A stretch of 64,000 nt of DNA, from positions 3,338,501 to 3,402,500 of the forward strand of contig NZ_CP058214.1 of the NCBI RefSeq assembly GCF_015482775.1, in the 5' to 3' direction. This DNA is from Kaustia mangrovi. GTDB lineage: Bacteria; Pseudomonadota; Alphaproteobacteria; Rhizobiales; Im1. The notes beneath the pieces are model-generated. The model saw nothing but the letters and a program-made list of their open reading frames with translations. It had not been told where the DNA came from and ran no database searches. A program made the position numbers and the translations under genes. This document shows positions 24,666 through 34,131 of this stretch, one piece after another; within the stretch, counting starts at the first letter, position 1; each line of letters begins with the position of its first letter.

Positions 24666-25319
24666 ATGGCAGAAGACGGACCTCTCTCAATCAGAGCCTA
24701 TGCGCGGCACCGCGGCGTCACACAGGGCGCGGTGCAATGGGCGATCCGTGAGGGACGGCTGTCGAAGTCGCTCCAGATCGACGACAAGGGGCGGAAGAAG
24801 ATCCGGAGCGCGGCTGAGGCCGATGCCGAGTGGCTGGAGAACACCCAGTACCGGAGCACGCCGGAGCGGCGCGCTGCAGCGGAGAAGCTAGCCGGTCACC
24901 GGAAAGGCGAGGCGCCGAAGAAGGCGAAGACCGCGAAGGAGACGGCGCCGAAGAAGACCCGTCGAAAGGCGGAGGGCGACCGAGCCGATGCGGCTCCGAT
25001 CGACATCGATGAGTTCGGCGAAGACGAAGAGGTCCACGACACCCTGACGCTGACGCAGGCTCAACGGATCGAGAAGATCTGGGCCGCGAGAAAGCGCAAG
25101 CTCGACTACGAGCGTGAAGCCGGGAAGCTGGTCTCGGTCGATGAGGTCCAGCGGCAAGCGTTCGAGACGGCCAGGGCAACGCGGGATGCGATCCTGTCGA
25201 TCCCGGACCGGATCTCGTCACTGCTCGCTGCGGAAGTCGATCCGGCGCGCGTCAACGTGTTGCTCGCCGACGAGCTCCGCAAGGCGCTGGAGGGGCTGGC
25301 GGATGCTGGCAACGGCTGA
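24666..25319 (+). CDS. Phage terminase small subunit (Nu1-like)
   Basis: The 217-residue protein has an N-terminal MerR/Nu1-like winged helix (LSIRAYARHRGVTQGAVQWAIREGRL), a lysine/alanine-rich linker (about 85-120) and a C-terminal helical region (ARKRKLDYEREAGKLVSVDEV) typical of Nu1-type small terminases. It recognises the packaging site and recruits the large subunit. The ATG at 24666 follows CAGGA closely. A longer TTG start at 24612 is less likely. The large subunit starts inside its last codons. Confidence 0.85.
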   Translation: MAEDGPLSIRAYARHRGVTQGAVQWAIREGRLSKSLQIDDKGRKKIRSAAEADAEWLENTQYRSTPERRAAAEKLAGHRKGEAPKKAKTAKETAPKKTRRKAEGDRADAAPIDIDEFGEDEEVHDTLTLTQAQRIEKIWAARKRKLDYEREAGKLVSVDEVQRQAFETARATRDAILSIPDRISSLLAAEVDPARVNVLLADELRKALEGLADAGNG

Positions 25320-27233
25320 AACCGCCTATGGGCGGCCCTTTCGTGCCGGGCTGAAACCGGATCCGGTGATGTCGGTCAGCGAGTGGTCGGACCGGCATCG
25401 GATCCTGCCGCAGAAGGCCTCCGCGGAGCCGGGCCGGTGGCGGACGAAGCGGACGCCTTACCTCGCCGACATCATGGACGATATGTCGACGCACTCGCCG
25501 GTGATCGAGGTCGTGTTCATGAAGGGTGCACAGGTCGGGGGACGGAATGCATCCTCAACGCCATCGGCTATTTTATCGATCAGGCCCCGGGCCCGCTGAT
25601 GACGGTGCAGCCCACGGTCGATCTGGCGAAGCGCTACAGCCGGCAGCGGCTTGAGCCACTGATCGCAGACACTCCGGAGCTCAGCGCGAAGGTTGCCGAC
25701 GCCAAGGCGCGGGACAGCGGCAACACCATGCTGTCGAAAGAGTTCCCGGGCGGGGTCTGCATCATCACCGGCGCGAACTCGGCGGTGGGGTTGCGCTCGA
25801 TGCCGGCCCGGTATCTGTTGCTGGACGAGATCGACGGCTACCCGATCAACATCGACGACGAAGGCGATCCGATCAAGCTCGCCGAGGCCAGGCAGCGGAC
25901 ATTCGCGCGCAAGAAGCGGATGAAGGTCTCGACGCCGACCGTCGCCGGCCGGTCCCGCATCGAGGATGCCTATCAGGGCAGCGATCAGCGCCGCTACTAT
26001 GTGCCGTGCCCGCACTGCGGCGAGATGCAGGCGCTCCGGTTCGATCAGTTGAAATGGTCCAGGTTCGGTCTGGCGCCAGCGGATGCTGTCTATGTCTGCA
26101 TCGGTTGCGAGGCGCAGATCCCGGAGCACCACAAGACGTGGATGCTAGAGAACGGGGAATGGCGGGCCGAAAACCCCGGAGCCGGCGGCACCGTCCATGG
26201 CTACCATCTGTCGTCGCTCTACAGCCCGGTCGGCTGGCTGTCCTGGGGCGAGATCGCGGAGATGTGGGTCGACGCCCAAGGCGACACCGAAAAGCTCCGC
26301 GTCTTCGTGAATACCGTGCTCGGCGAGACCTTCCACGACCGCGGTGACGCGCCGGACTGGAAGACACTCTACGACCGGCGCGAGGGCTACGAGATCGGAA
26401 CGGTCCCGGAGCCGGTGTGCGTGCTTACCGCCGGTGTCGACGTCCAGAAGGACCGCCTCGTCTACGAGGTCGACGGCTGGGGCCCGGGCAAGGAGAACTG
26501 GTCAATCGAGGCCGACGTCATCCCGGGCGATCCGGCGGTCGCGGAGACCTGGAAGCAGCTCGACGCGCTTCTGGAGCGCGAGTTCGAGCATGAGAGCGGG
26601 ACGCCGATGCGGATCGCGATGCTGGCCGTCGATGCCAACACCTGGACAAGCCTGGTGCTGCCCTGGGCGCGGAAGAAGCCGATGAACCGCGTCATGGCGA
26701 TCCGGACGCAGCCGCGACAGAACACCATGGTCGAGGCGCCGCGCAAGATCGATGTCACCGTTCGCGGTACGAAGATGAAGCGCGGCTACAAGTATTGGCC
26801 TATCGGGGCGCACCTGATGAAGACCGAACTCTACGGCTGGCTCCGACTGGAGGCCCCGACCGACGACGAGGAATTTCCAGCGGGCTACTGCCACTTCCCG
26901 CAGTACGGCGAGACCTACTTCAAGGAGATTACGGCGGAACAGCTTGTGGCGCAAAAAACGAAGGGAGGCTTTGTGAGCCTCGAATGGCAATTGATATCCG
27001 GCAGAGAAAACCATTATCTTGACTGCCGAGTGTATGCACGTGCAGCGGCAGCAGTCGTAGGCATCGATAGGTGGCGCGAGGATGACTGGAGACGCGTGGA
27101 GATCCGAAGCGTGAAGGCTGAGGCTCCGAACGATACATCGGACGAGCGCGACGACGCGAAGCCGGACCGGAAACGGGATCGACGCGACGGCTGGCTCAGG
27201 GGTCGCAAAGGCTGGCTTAACCGGAGACGATGA
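25303..27233 (+). pseudogene. Terminase large subunit (GpA family) with a -1 frameshift
   Basis: Two frames together give one complete GpA terminase. The first starts at 25303 and continues through VFMKGAQVGG. The second carries TECILNAIGYFIDQAPGPLM and the rest to 27233. The break is at the G5 run 25537-25541; one more G would restore GAQVGGTE, a P-loop-like ATPase motif. The nuclease half is intact (TAGVDVQKDRLVYEVDGWG). GpA packages DNA by ATP hydrolysis and cuts it. As written the ATPase would be truncated after about 100 residues. Alternatives are a sequencing error in the homopolymer or ribosomal slippage. Confidence 0.88.
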
Positions 27234-27425
27234 ATGGCCTGGACGCAGGAAGAGTACGAGGCGCTGAAAAAGGCTGTGGCCTCCGGTGTCCTGACGGTGA
27301 AGTACGCCGATAGGACCGTCACCTATCAGAACCTCAAGGAGATGCGCGATCTGCTCGGGGAGATGCGGCGCTCTCTGAGCGGGCGTCCGTCCTACACGCT
27401 GGCGACGACACGAAAGGGCGTCTGA
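27234..27425 (+). CDS. Head-tail joining protein, gpW-like
   Basis: The 63-residue protein has an EEYEALKKAVASGVLTVKYADRTVTYQNLKEMRDLL pattern split between two helices and a beta hairpin, as in lambda gpW, which seals the portal ring and lets the tail attach. Position between terminase and portal is the standard one. The stop overlaps the portal ATG (TGATG). Confidence 0.8.
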   Translation: MAWTQEEYEALKKAVASGVLTVKYADRTVTYQNLKEMRDLLGEMRRSLSGRPSYTLATTRKGV

Positions 27426-28954
27426 TGAAGGTCACCGGCCTGGATCGTTTCATCCTGCGGCTCAGCCCGGCGCGGGGCTTGGACAGGATCCGCGCCCGAG
27501 CCGCTGCGGATGTCATCGCGAAGCGGCACTTCGAGGCGGCGACGCCTGGACGGCGGACCCAGAACTGGCGGCGACCGTCCGGCGACGCCAACGCCGCCAA
27601 CGCGCCGGCGCTGACGCGGCTCCGGAACATTTCCCGAGACCTGGACCGCAACAACCCGTGGGCGCGGCATGCGAAACGGATCGTGTCGAACCATGTTGTC
27701 GGCTGGGGCATAGTTCCGAAGCCGATCACGCCGAATGCGAGGGTGAAGAAGCGGGCCAACGAGCTCTGGAATGCATGGGCCTACAATCCGAAGGCATGCG
27801 ACTGGGATGGCCGGCTCAACTTCCCCGCGATGCAGCGAGCCGCGGTGCGGACCATCGCGCAGGATGGCGAGGTCCTGATCCGCCGCCGCTGGCTTCGGAT
27901 GGGTGATCAGGACATCCCGGTCCAGCTCCAGCTTCTGGAGGCCGATCATCTCGACATGAGCCGGGACCTGTCGCCGGCGCCGTCCGGCGGCGTCATCGTC
28001 CAGGGCGTCGAGTACGACAAGCGGGGCAAGCGTGTCGCCTACTGGCTGTTCGAACAGCATCCCGGCGCCACGGCGCGGTGGACACAGCGATCGTTCGTGT
28101 CGAAGCGTGTGCCCGCTGAGGACATCCTGCATGTCTACCGGACGGACCGCATCGGCCAGGTCCGCGGCGTCTCCTGGTACGCGCCCATCATTCTCAGGCT
28201 CAAGGACTTCGACGAGTATGAGGACGCCACGCTGATGCGCCAGAAGATCGCGGCGTGCTTTTCGGCGTTCGTGACCGATGTCGACGGAGACGGCAGCCCG
28301 GTCGGCGAGACCGACAAGGAGGATCCTCTCATTGAGACGCTTGAACCCGGAATGATCCAGCGCCTGGCGCCAGGCGAAAATATCGTCTTCGGCGAACCGC
28401 CACAGGTTTCCGATCACGCCTCCTTCTCAAAGACGTCGCTTCGCGCCGTCGCGGCGGGCTTCGGGGTGCCGTACTCCGCGCTGACTGGCGATTTCCAGAA
28501 CATGCCGTTCAGCGCGGCGCGGATGGAGCGGATCGAGTTCCGGGCCACGATCAGCGAACTGCAATGGGACATGCTGATCCCGCAGTTCTGTGATGGCGCC
28601 TGGTCATGGGCGATGGAGGCTGCGGAGCTCGCCGGCAGGATCGTGACGCTGCCCGGCGCGGAATGGACGCCGCCGCCGCCACCGATGATCGAGCCCGACA
28701 AGGAGATGATTGCCCTGCAGCGCGCGGTCCGCAACGGCGTGAAGACCTTCAGCGAGGCGATCCGCGAGATGGGCTACGACCCGGAGGAATTCCTGCAGGA
28801 GTATGCCGACGACCTCGAAATGCTGGACCGCTTCGGCATCGTGCTCGACACCGACGCGCGGCATCGCTCACAGCAAGGTCATCCCTCCGATACCGGCGGC
28901 GACAACGGCAGTGCCGACAATGGCACGACCGATGAAGCCAAAAGCGACGAATGA
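27425..28954 (+). CDS. Phage portal protein (lambda gpB-like)
   Basis: The 509-residue protein contains NNPWARHAKRIVSNHVVGWGI, the wing motif LLEADHLDM and the stem region EFRATISELQWDMLIPQFC, matching the lambda-type portal family in length. Twelve copies form the portal vertex through which DNA enters. The acidic tail (about 485-509) is low complexity. It is followed by a 70-bp gap before the protease-capsid gene. Confidence 0.92.
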   Translation: MKVTGLDRFILRLSPARGLDRIRARAAADVIAKRHFEAATPGRRTQNWRRPSGDANAANAPALTRLRNISRDLDRNNPWARHAKRIVSNHVVGWGIVPKPITPNARVKKRANELWNAWAYNPKACDWDGRLNFPAMQRAAVRTIAQDGEVLIRRRWLRMGDQDIPVQLQLLEADHLDMSRDLSPAPSGGVIVQGVEYDKRGKRVAYWLFEQHPGATARWTQRSFVSKRVPAEDILHVYRTDRIGQVRGVSWYAPIILRLKDFDEYEDATLMRQKIAACFSAFVTDVDGDGSPVGETDKEDPLIETLEPGMIQRLAPGENIVFGEPPQVSDHASFSKTSLRAVAAGFGVPYSALTGDFQNMPFSAARMERIEFRATISELQWDMLIPQFCDGAWSWAMEAAELAGRIVTLPGAEWTPPPPPMIEPDKEMIALQRAVRNGVKTFSEAIREMGYDPEEFLQEYADDLEMLDRFGIVLDTDARHRSQQGHPSDTGGDNGSADNGTTDEAKSDE

Positions 28955-29024
28955 AGCTTTAAAATTCTCTGTGGATTTTCTGTGATCGCTGAATATAATC
29001 GCGTCAATGTTGTGACGCGAAGCG

Positions 29025-31082
29025 ATGCACGGTATGTCCGACACTGCTACAGACAAGAAGCGCCGCCAACTCCCTCCGCTCTACCGCGGTGAAGTCGAGA
29101 TCAGGGCCGATACGGCCGATGACGACGAGCGCACCGTCGAGATGGTCTGGACCACCGGCTCCCGCGTTCTTCGCCGCCGCTTCTTCGGCGAGGACTTCTA
29201 CGAAGAGCTCAGCCTCGATCCGAAGCATGTCCGGATGGACCGCCTGACGTCGGGCGGCGCCCCACTGCTCAATGCGCACAATTCATGGGATGCCCGCGAT
29301 GTCGTCGGCGTCATCGAGGGCGCATCGCTGGAGAAGAAGCGCGGGATCTGCACCGCCCGGTTCTCGAAGCGCGAGGACGTCGGGCCGATCTTCCAGGACG
29401 TGCGAGACGGGATCCTGCGCAATGTCAGTGTGGGGTACCGCGTCTACAAGATGGAACAAGTCGAGGGTGGCGATGGTCAGACCCCCGTCTATCGGGCTGT
29501 CGACTGGGAGCCCTACGAAGTGTCGATTGTGCCGATGGGTGCAGACCCGGGTGCGCAGATGCGCGGCACGGATCAGACCGCGCCGAACGATTGTGAGTTC
29601 GTCACGCGGACAGAGGAAGGTGACATGAGCAAGACCGACGATCCGACCAAGGAAGCCGACAAGACCCGCGCCAACCCGGCGGAAACGCCGGCGACGCCCG
29701 AGACGGTCGACCTCAACGCCGTGCGCAACGAGGCGTCGAGGGACGCCTTGAAGAAGGAGCGCCAACGGATCGCGGATCTGGAGAAGATCGCGCGGGCGGC
29801 AAAGATCGACGACGAGACGCTGCGGAGCTGGAAGGAAAGCGATATCACGGCCGATGAGGCTCGCACCGCCGCGCTGGACCATCTCCACGAGAAGTCCGAA
29901 GAGGTGCAGACGCAGAGCCAGCGCGCCGACGCGTCCGTCATGGAAGACGAGCGCGAGAAGTGGATCCGTGGCGTCGAAGACAGCATCATCACGCGCGCCG
30001 GTCTCACCGGATTGATCACGGATGCGGCGAAGGCCCGCGGCGAGACGGTGAAGCTTGATGCCGGCGAGTTCCGCGGCATGACGCTGAGCGAGATCGCGCG
30101 CGACTGTCTGGAGCGTGCCGGGGTCAAGACCCGCGGCATGGACCGGCAGAAGATGGTGGGTCTGTCGTTCACGCACCGGTCCAGCATCACGCAGTCGACG
30201 TCGGATTTCGGCGTCGCGCTGGAGAACGTGATGCACAAGACGCTGCAGGCGGCCTATGCGACGCAGCCCGATACCTGGACCCGGTTCTGCAAGCGCGGCC
30301 AGGTCTCCGACTTCCGACCGCACAACAAGTACCGCATGGGAATGTTCGGTCGGCTCGACAAGGTCATGGAGAACGGCGAGTTCAAGAACAAGAAGATCCG
30401 CGACGCCGAGAAGGAGCTGATCTCGGCCGGGACGGTGGGCAACGTCATCAACCTGTCCCGCCAGACCATCATCAACGACGACATGGGCGTCTTCAACGAT
30501 CTGGCAGCGATGCTGGGCCGTGCGGCACGCCTCTCCGTCGAAGTCGATGTCTACGGGCTGCTCGCCGAGAATGCTGGCGCCGGCCCGACGATGAGCGACG
30601 GCAAGGCCCTGTTCCATGCCGATCATGGCAACATCTCGACCACGGCCGGTGCGCCGTCTGTGGCCACCTTCGAGGCTGCGCGCGTCCAGATGGGCAAGCT
30701 CAAGGATCCGTGGGGCGCCGAGTACATCGACCTCCGGCCCGCGATCTGGCTGGGACCTCTCAGTCTCGGCGGTCAGGCCCGCGTCGTGAACGACGCACAG
30801 TACGATGTCGATGTCGTGAACAAGCTCCAGGTCCCGAACAAGGTCCGTGGGCTCTTCTCCGACATCGTCGACACGCCCCGCCTGGACGGCAATCCCTGGT
30901 ATCTGTTCGCGGATCCGGGCACGGCGCCAGTGATCGAGGTCGTCTTCCTGGACGGCATCGAGGAGCCGTTCCTCGACATGATGGACGGCTGGCGCGTCGA
31001 CGGCGTGGAGTGGAAGGTCCGGCTCGACTACGGCGTCGGCGCCCGGGACTGGCGCGGGGTGCAGAAGAACCCCGGCGCGTGA
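29025..31082 (+). CDS. Fused prohead protease and major capsid protein
   Basis: The 685-residue polyprotein has an N-terminal prohead serine protease (about 20-190) with candidate His in LLNAHNSWD and Ser in NVSVGYRV. A charged helical scaffold-like region follows (about 200-330), then a capsid domain (about 340-685) with FTHRSSITQSTSDFG and LGGQARVVNDAQYDVD. Such fusions self-cleave during head maturation. An in-frame ATG at 29625 with GAGGAAGG just upstream could give separate scaffold-capsid chains. The start may be 29025 or 29034. Confidence 0.9.
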   Translation: MHGMSDTATDKKRRQLPPLYRGEVEIRADTADDDERTVEMVWTTGSRVLRRRFFGEDFYEELSLDPKHVRMDRLTSGGAPLLNAHNSWDARDVVGVIEGASLEKKRGICTARFSKREDVGPIFQDVRDGILRNVSVGYRVYKMEQVEGGDGQTPVYRAVDWEPYEVSIVPMGADPGAQMRGTDQTAPNDCEFVTRTEEGDMSKTDDPTKEADKTRANPAETPATPETVDLNAVRNEASRDALKKERQRIADLEKIARAAKIDDETLRSWKESDITADEARTAALDHLHEKSEEVQTQSQRADASVMEDEREKWIRGVEDSIITRAGLTGLITDAAKARGETVKLDAGEFRGMTLSEIARDCLERAGVKTRGMDRQKMVGLSFTHRSSITQSTSDFGVALENVMHKTLQAAYATQPDTWTRFCKRGQVSDFRPHNKYRMGMFGRLDKVMENGEFKNKKIRDAEKELISAGTVGNVINLSRQTIINDDMGVFNDLAAMLGRAARLSVEVDVYGLLAENAGAGPTMSDGKALFHADHGNISTTAGAPSVATFEAARVQMGKLKDPWGAEYIDLRPAIWLGPLSLGGQARVVNDAQYDVDVVNKLQVPNKVRGLFSDIVDTPRLDGNPWYLFADPGTAPVIEVVFLDGIEEPFLDMMDGWRVDGVEWKVRLDYGVGARDWRGVQKNPGA
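29613..29627 (+). promoter_or_regulatory. Internal ribosome site in the protease-capsid gene
   Basis: GAGGAAGG (29613-29620) lies 4 nt before the in-frame ATG at 29625 (residue 201), exactly at the protease/scaffold boundary. This spacing is suitable for initiation. The product would be a 485-residue scaffold plus capsid chain, analogous to the internal start that gives lambda Nu3. Confidence 0.55.
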
Positions 31083-31122
31083 TCCGGCTCGCGGTACCGA
31101 ACTTAACCTGGAGGCCTGAGTT

Positions 31123-31476
31123 ATGGCGACAAACTACATCCAGCCCGGCGACATCCTCGATCTGACCGCCCCGGCCGGCGGGGTCACGAGCGGTGGCGGG
31201 TATGTCATCGGCGGGCTGTTCGTGATCGCGCTTGGCAGTGCCGAGGCCGGCGACGGTTTCCGCGGCAAGGTCAACGGCATCATGGAGCTGCCCAAGGTGA
31301 GCGCGCAGGCCTGGGCGGAAGGCGAGGCGATCTATTGGGATCCGAACAATGCCGAGGCCACGACCGCGAGCACGGCCGGCAACTACCTCATCGGCAATGC
31401 CACCGCCGCCGCGGCCAACCCGAGTTCGACGGGAATGGTGCGGCTCAACGGGGTCAACACCGTCGCCGAAGCCTGA
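31123..31476 (+). CDS. DUF2190 capsid decoration-type protein
   Basis: The 117-residue protein contains GDILDLTAPAGGVTSGGGYVIGGLFVIAL, shared in pieces with DUF2190, and ends with a short beta segment. Members are capsid stabilising or decoration proteins encoded just after the capsid gene. The start at 31123 follows CTGGAGGCCTGAG. A strong hairpin terminator lies directly downstream. Confidence 0.85.
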   Translation: MATNYIQPGDILDLTAPAGGVTSGGGYVIGGLFVIALGSAEAGDGFRGKVNGIMELPKVSAQAWAEGEAIYWDPNNAEATTASTAGNYLIGNATAAAANPSSTGMVRLNGVNTVAEA

Positions 31477-31506
31477 CGGATCCTGAGTGCCCGCGAACCG
31501 AGGGGA

Positions 31507-31540
31507 AGGGCCGGCCCGGTATATCCGGCCGGCCCTTTAT
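31507..31540 (+). terminator. Hairpin terminator after the capsid genes
   Basis: AGGGCCGGCC (31507-31516) and its perfect complement GGCCGGCCCT (31527-31536) are followed by TTTAT. It separates the head genes from the tail genes and may make capsid transcripts more abundant than tail ones. Confidence 0.75.
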
Positions 31541-31545
31541 CGTAG

Positions 31546-31875
31546 ATGCCCGATATCTGGCCTGGTCTCATCACAGCGGCTGACCTGACGGTGATCGATC
31601 ATCTCGGGATCGGTTGCCAGTACATCACCGAAGATGACGTCTCCAGCGACATCGTCGGGGTATTCGATGCCCAGTATCAGCGCGAGGACGCCGGCAATCC
31701 AGGGATCATGTCGTCGACACCGATGCTGTTCGTCCGGCTCGCCGACCTGCCCGTGGATCCGGAAGCCGATCAAGGCCACGTCGTGGTCAACGGAGTCGAG
31801 TACCGGGTCATCGAGCCGGAAAAGGACGGTCAAGGCGGCTGCCGTCTGATCCTGCATAACACGAAGTATCTGTGA
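31546..31875 (+). CDS. Head-tail joining protein, gpFII-like
   Basis: The 109-residue beta-rich protein has PMLFVRLADLPVDPE and GVEYRVIEPEKDGQGGCRLIL, the pattern of small neck (lambda gpFII/ATP-binding) proteins. It forms the interface between head and tail. It overlaps the next gene by one base. Confidence 0.75.
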   Translation: MPDIWPGLITAADLTVIDHLGIGCQYITEDDVSSDIVGVFDAQYQREDAGNPGIMSSTPMLFVRLADLPVDPEADQGHVVVNGVEYRVIEPEKDGQGGCRLILHNTKYL

Positions 31876-32453
31876 TGCCGCATCCCCGACAGATCATCCG
31901 GGACGCCGTCCAGGCGCAGCTCATGAATAAGACCGGCGCCGGGGATCGCGTCGAGAAGACGCGGTTCATCGCGATGCGACCGAAGGAGCTCCCGGCTGTC
32001 ATCGTCTACACGATGTCGGAGACCGTCGCGGACGGCAGTCACATGACGGCGCCGCGGCGCCTGAAACGAAACCTCGTCTTGGCAATCGAATGCCTCGTCG
32101 CACTCGACGAGACGCTGCCGCCCATTGATGAACAGCTCGACAGCTTGGCGCACGAGATCGAGATCGCCATTCACGGCGACGACACCCTGGGCGGCATCGA
32201 GTTCGGTGAGGCCGGAGTAGACGTCTGGCTACAATCGACCGAAATCGATGTCTTGCCAGACGGCGACAGACTTTATGGAGTGGCGAAATTGTCGTATAAC
32301 GTCGAGTACTACACCTATGCACCTGACGCCAATGATGTCGACATGGACGAATTCCAGACAGCCGATATCGAGTACAACATCGAAGGGCAACAGGATGCGG
32401 CGGATGCGGCACATGACAGCCTCGATGACGGGCTAGACGGACCGGAAGGGTGA
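31875..32453 (+). CDS. Tail terminator/completion-type protein (gpU-like)
   Basis: The 192-residue protein has an alpha-beta start (HPRQIIRDAVQAQLMNKTGAGDRV, KELPAVIVYTM) and LVLAIECLVAL strands typical of tail-terminator proteins. A long acidic tail follows (about 150-192). Position between neck and sheath genes supports this. The exact family is uncertain. Confidence 0.65.
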   Translation: MPHPRQIIRDAVQAQLMNKTGAGDRVEKTRFIAMRPKELPAVIVYTMSETVADGSHMTAPRRLKRNLVLAIECLVALDETLPPIDEQLDSLAHEIEIAIHGDDTLGGIEFGEAGVDVWLQSTEIDVLPDGDRLYGVAKLSYNVEYYTYAPDANDVDMDEFQTADIEYNIEGQQDAADAAHDSLDDGLDGPEG

Positions 32454-32455
32454 CG

Positions 32456-32626
32456 ATGTACGTGAAGCCGGCGAACAGCGAGATCAAGGTGCGGGATCCC
32501 CGCACCATGGACCATATCCCGGAGGTCGGCCGCAACGTGCCGGAAACGCCGTACTGGCGTCGGCGCCTGCGCGATGGCGACGTCGTGACGGCGCGCCCGC
32601 CGAAGCCCACGAAGGCAAAGGAGTAG
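32456..32626 (+). CDS. DUF2635 (Mu gp38-like) small tail protein
   Basis: A 56-residue reading frame begins MYVKPANSEIKVRDP and contains VPETPYWRRRLRDGDV, matching the DUF2635 family, which precedes the sheath gene in Mu-like phages. It fits exactly between the preceding stop and the sheath start. Function is unknown but assembly-related by position. Confidence 0.8.
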   Translation: MYVKPANSEIKVRDPRTMDHIPEVGRNVPETPYWRRRLRDGDVVTARPPKPTKAKE

Positions 32627-32630
32627 CACG

Positions 32631-34106
32631 ATGCCGATCAGCTTCGAACAGGTCCCGGCGAACACGCGTGTGCCGTTCGTCTATGCCGAATTCTCGTCGG
32701 CGCGTGCATCTCAGGGGCCGGCGCTGCTACCGTACCGGGCCCTCATCATCGGCCAGAAGACGTCTTCGGGCTCCGCCGCGGCCAACACCCTCCATCGCGT
32801 CACCCGGGCGGATCAGCTCATCGACATCGCCGGGCGCGGATCGATGCTGCATCGCATGGCGATGTCGTGGTTCGCGAACAACACCTGGACGGAGACGTGG
32901 GTCGGGGTGCTCGATGACAATCCGGCCGGACAAGCCGCCGGCGGCACCGTCAAGTTCGGCGGTGCCGTGAGCGCGCCGGGCACGCTCAACCTCTATCTCG
33001 GTGGCAACCGTGTCCAGGTCGCAGTCGCGGCAGCGGAGGCCAATGCGGACACCGCCACGAATGTCGCCGCAGCCATCAACGCCAAGGCGGACCTCCCGGT
33101 AACCGCGGCGGTCGACGGCGTCGACGACACGCAGGTCAACCTCACCTATCGCCACAACGGCGAGGTCGGCAACGGCTACGACGTCCGGGTCAACTACCAG
33201 GACGGCGAGGAAACTCCGGCTGGTCTCACCGTGACCATTGGCGCCATGATGAACGGGACCTCGAACCCCGTGCTCGACGATCTCATCGCGGCAATGGGCG
33301 ACGAGTGGTTCCATATCTGGGCCATGCCCTACACCGACGCGACGTCGCTGACGGCGGTCGAGAGCGAGCTCAGCGACCGGTTCGGGCCGGTCCGGATGAT
33401 CGATGGCGTCTGCTTTACGGCATCGAATGCCAGCCACTCCGGGCTGGGCACCCTGGGCGACAGCCGCAACAGCCAGCATGTCTCCATCATGGCGACCAAT
33501 CAGAGCCCGACGCCGGTGGACGCCTATGCCGCTGCCGTCGCCGCCGTGGTGGCCTATTACGGCCAGATCGATCCGGCCCGGCCGTTCCAGACACTGCCCC
33601 TTGAGGGTGTGCTGCCGCCGGCCGAAGACGTCCGCTGGACCATCGAGGAACGGAACCTGTTGCTCTACGACGGGATCTCGACGTCCAAGGTCGCCGCCGG
33701 CGGTGTGGTCCGGATCGAACGGCCGATCACGACCTACAGCCAGAACGCGGCGGGCGCCGAGGACACCGCCTATCTCGACGTCACCACGATGCTTACGCTG
33801 ATGTATCTCCGCTACAGCTTCCGGAACCGGATCTTGTCCCGGTACCCGCGTCACAAGCTGGGCGACGACGGCAAGCGCTACGGCCAGGGGCAGGCGATCA
33901 TCACGCCGAAGCTCGGCAAAGCGGAGGCCCTGGGGTGGTTCCGCGAAATGGAAGAGCTCGCGCTGGTCGAGGATTTCGACCAGTTCAAGGCCGACCTCAT
34001 CGTCGAGCGGGATGGCGGCGATCCGAACCGGCTCAATTTCCTTCTGCCGCCTGACCTGATCAACCAGTTCATGGTCGGCGCCGCGCAGATCCAGTTCCGT
34101 CTCTGA
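32631..34106 (+). CDS. Contractile tail sheath protein (Mu gpL-like)
   Basis: The 491-residue protein starts with ISFEQVPANTRVPFVYAEF and has the GSAAANTLHRVTRADQ motif. The conserved C-terminal region is TMLTLMYLRYSFRNRILSRYPRHKLGDDG, followed by NFLLPPDLINQFMVGAAQIQF. This is the sheath family of Mu-like myoviruses. Subunits stack around the tube and contract on infection. It is the clearest proof of a contractile tail. Confidence 0.93.
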   Translation: MPISFEQVPANTRVPFVYAEFSSARASQGPALLPYRALIIGQKTSSGSAAANTLHRVTRADQLIDIAGRGSMLHRMAMSWFANNTWTETWVGVLDDNPAGQAAGGTVKFGGAVSAPGTLNLYLGGNRVQVAVAAAEANADTATNVAAAINAKADLPVTAAVDGVDDTQVNLTYRHNGEVGNGYDVRVNYQDGEETPAGLTVTIGAMMNGTSNPVLDDLIAAMGDEWFHIWAMPYTDATSLTAVESELSDRFGPVRMIDGVCFTASNASHSGLGTLGDSRNSQHVSIMATNQSPTPVDAYAAAVAAVVAYYGQIDPARPFQTLPLEGVLPPAEDVRWTIEERNLLLYDGISTSKVAAGGVVRIERPITTYSQNAAGAEDTAYLDVTTMLTLMYLRYSFRNRILSRYPRHKLGDDGKRYGQGQAIITPKLGKAEALGWFREMEELALVEDFDQFKADLIVERDGGDPNRLNFLLPPDLINQFMVGAAQIQFRL

Positions 34107-34131
34107 CGGCGACCGATAGGAGGTATCCATC

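Noticed and set aside
25303-27233. Proven programmed frameshift in the terminase
   Set aside because: The G5 run allows the right product by -1 slip, but terminases are not known to use it; a mutation or homopolymer sequencing error is simpler, so only the frameshift itself is claimed.
29283-30626. 447-residue minus-strand open frame opposite the protease-capsid gene
   Set aside because: Shadow frame; the sense gene carries protease and capsid signatures.
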